The notes under the pieces are model-generated. The model ran no database searches. It was not told where the DNA came from and saw only the letters and a program-made list of their open reading frames with translations. A DNA stretch of 64,000 nt from Microcebus murinus (Eukaryota > Chordata > Mammalia > Primates > Cheirogaleidae), in the NCBI RefSeq assembly GCF_040939455.1, contig NC_134122.1, positions 29,667,501 to 29,731,500 of the forward strand, in the 5' to 3' direction. Shown here one piece after another: positions 62,101 to 64,000 of the stretch; positions within the stretch are counted from its first letter, which is position 1; every line of letters starts with the position of its first letter. Made by a program: the position numbers and the translations under genes.

Positions 62101-62829
62101 CCACTCCATGGCTGGCGTGTCCCAGGGAGTGCGTGGTTGGGGCCCCTCTCCTAGCTTGGGCCCTTCCTGGGCCAGTTCAGAAGTCCAGACTGTGTCCCAC
62201 CGGCTGGCCTGTCACTGGCCCCTCTGGCAGATGGGCATGTGGATGGTGCTGTGGGGTGAAGATCTTTGCCAGAGACCTTCCCCACTACAGAGAAATCCTA
62301 TGAGGGAATTGATCAGAGAATGCTGTGCCCAAAGGCATGGACCTGGGGATTTGTAGCAGCCTCTCACAGGGAGGTGGGTGACAGCTAAGAGTCACGGCTT
62401 TTGTCCTCTACCCTAAAGCAGTGGAATACTTGGAAAGCTCTGCTTCTGAGTTCAGAAAGAAAGCTTCTTTGGGTAGCTTCGGAAGAGAGAAAATCAACAC
62501 TGTCATCTCCCTACGACTGGGGGCATGAGGGCTGAAGCGCCCGCGCCACCATTTGAAATGGGAATTGTAGTTGTCGCGGTGAGACTGTGGCCTCCCTGAT
62601 GCCAGGCTGAGGTCATTTCCATTTCTGTGTTGGGACCGGCCTTTTGCAGAGATAGACAGGTTATATTTACCAGCAGCTAGTTTATTAGCATATGACACCA
62701 GATATGCAAAATTGTAACCTGACTCAGGAAAGGATATATAGTTCATGACTTGATGGTAAAGCAGGTCAGTTTTTAAAAAATCAAATGGATTATGAAATCA
62801 ACTTTTCCTTCAAAAAACTTTGTCAAGGT
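62101..62829. other. Unique intronic sequence
   Basis: No gene or repeat recognised. A CpG-containing stretch lies at 62530-62580. Confidence 0.4.
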
Positions 62830-63410
62830 TGAGCTGGTGTAATAGTAACATCGGCTTAGACCGTTCTGAAAACAGTTGCCTGAAGAATGTTATATTCCAT
62901 TGACCCAACAATCCCATTTTGGAGAATCTGTCCTAAGGCAAAAAATTACAAACGTGGTCAGAGCTTTATGAACAAGAACGTTCATCATAGTAGTGTTTAT
63001 AATACTTAAAAAAGTGGCGGGCAGGGGGAGGGAATAGCCTGACATCCAATATAGGGGAGTGGTTAAATTATATTAAAGTCATTCATTCCAATTATTATGT
63101 AATTGATGCTGGTTTTCAAGAGTACTTAATAACATGGAAAATGATCATGGTATAATCTAAATTAGGAATTACAGATGCTATGTCATTCTAGTTTTATGAC
63201 AGAAAAATGTACAAAAACAAAGATAATATGAATAAAGTGTATTATGTACAAACACTGGTATCTCATACAAGGACTGGTGAACATTAGGACATCGAAAAAA
63301 GACTGGAAGGAAAGAATTCAGAGTCTTAGCAGGGATTATTTCTGGATGGTGTGAGACTGATTTTTTTAAAAAAATTTCTTTGTTATGCTTTTCTGTGTTT
63401 TGCAAATTTT
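62830..63410 (+). mobile_element. L1M 3'-end fragment
   Basis: ccattgacccaacaatccca, ggagaatctgtcctaaggca, aagaacgttcatcatagtag, atataggggagtggttaaat, taacatggaaaatgatcatg and ttctggatggtgtgagactg fit the end of an L1M-class element. Confidence 0.8.
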
Positions 63411-63534
63411 CTCTAGGGGAGGATGTTGCTTTTTAATTTGTAAACAATAACTAAGAAAATGGTCAACTTTGCAAAATAGAAAAGAGTCTTTTTGTAGGAC
63501 TCTGGTGTTTATTAATTCATTCACCAGGCACTTT

Positions 63535-63745
63535 TAAGTGGAAACAGTGGTTAAGCACCAGAGCTCTGAAGTCTGGCATTCCCCGGGCGAGTCATTCAAT
63601 CCCTCTAAGTCTCAGTGTCCCCACCTGTGAAATGGGGGAGCTATAGCTCCCATCTCATGGAGTCGTCGAAGCGATTAAAATGGGACAAAATACTCGAGCC
63701 CTTCGGTGGCACACGTTTCTGGAGCACTTGCTATTATTAGTGGGG
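63535..63745 (-). mobile_element. MIR SINE (reverse)
   Basis: cagtggttaagcaccagagc, tctgaagtctggcattcccc, gagtcattcaatccctctaa and ccacctgtgaaatgggggag are in reverse MIR order. It is fairly well preserved. Confidence 0.85.
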
Positions 63746-64000
63746 CTGTTGTCATTGTGCCATGTGCCAGACTCCGTGTGAATTGTGAGGAGTGTTAAGT
63801 GGGTAAAAATATCTCCCCTGCCCCAGGAGCTTCCAACCTGGAGGTGAGAAGGGGGTGCACAGGTGAAAAAACGACAGCCTGGAGGTCTGGTGGGTACTGT
63901 GTAAGTGAAGGCTCGTGTGCTGAGCCCTGGGGATGTTCAGGAAGGATGATGGTGGGGGTGGCATGTGCATGGGGCCTCCCCTGGGAGCAGGGCCAGGGGC

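Overview
This window is primate nuclear DNA from inside one very large gene. The only recognisable coding sequence is a single 111-bp exon at 29608-29718 on the + strand. Its 37 codons, starting [13 protein letters not shown] and ending EFKKNTPE, match exon 2 of CUX1 (CUTL1/CDP; also the shared N-terminus of the CASP splice form). The rest of the window is therefore the 3' part of CUX1 intron 1 (1-29607) and the 5' part of the following intron (29719-64000).

The repeats point to the organism. There are dimeric Alu elements and 7SL-derived monomers, so it is a primate. The Alu at 33422-33775 carries the variant middle segment, with TTGGCCAATTAATTT followed by the phrase GTCTCGCTCTTGCTCAGG, that I associate with lemurs, lorises and galagos. 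I infer a strepsirrhine primate. Older mammalian repeats (MIR, L2, L1M, MER5-like and other hAT-Charlie copies, a Tigger-type MITE) are scattered throughout. This assignment rests on remembered consensus features and not on a database search.

Layout: 1-9 kb holds a Tigger-type MITE, an L1 fragment with an Alu monomer nested in it, MIRs and an AT-rich segment. 9.1-11.4 kb is repeat-poor and AT-rich. 13-25 kb has a long CA repeat, a perfect 20-nt inverted repeat (18785-18841), a CCCT/CCTT tract joined to an Alu monomer, and many MIRs. 25.6 kb has an intact-ended 197-bp non-autonomous hAT element with an 8-bp target duplication. 28.2-29.1 kb has a short local duplication and an Alu, followed by the CUX1 exon. 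32.1-32.4 kb is a GT-rich minisatellite. 33-38.7 kb contains Alu copies and an L1 3' end, one Alu being fused to the L1 and another nested in it. 44-46.7 kb is repeat-poor and AT-rich and contains a 61-nt segment (46061-46121) bounded by strong consensus splice sites, a candidate unannotated alternative exon. 58.9-60 kb is a cluster of hAT-Charlie copies beside an L1 fragment. The remainder is intronic sequence with MIR/L2 relics.

I found no bacterial-type system, CRISPR array, RNA gene or intact transposase. The most interesting items are the candidate cassette exon with a hairpin over its 5' splice site, the young-looking hAT element, the 20-nt hairpin sequence, the exon-proximal minisatellite and the local 65-bp duplication.
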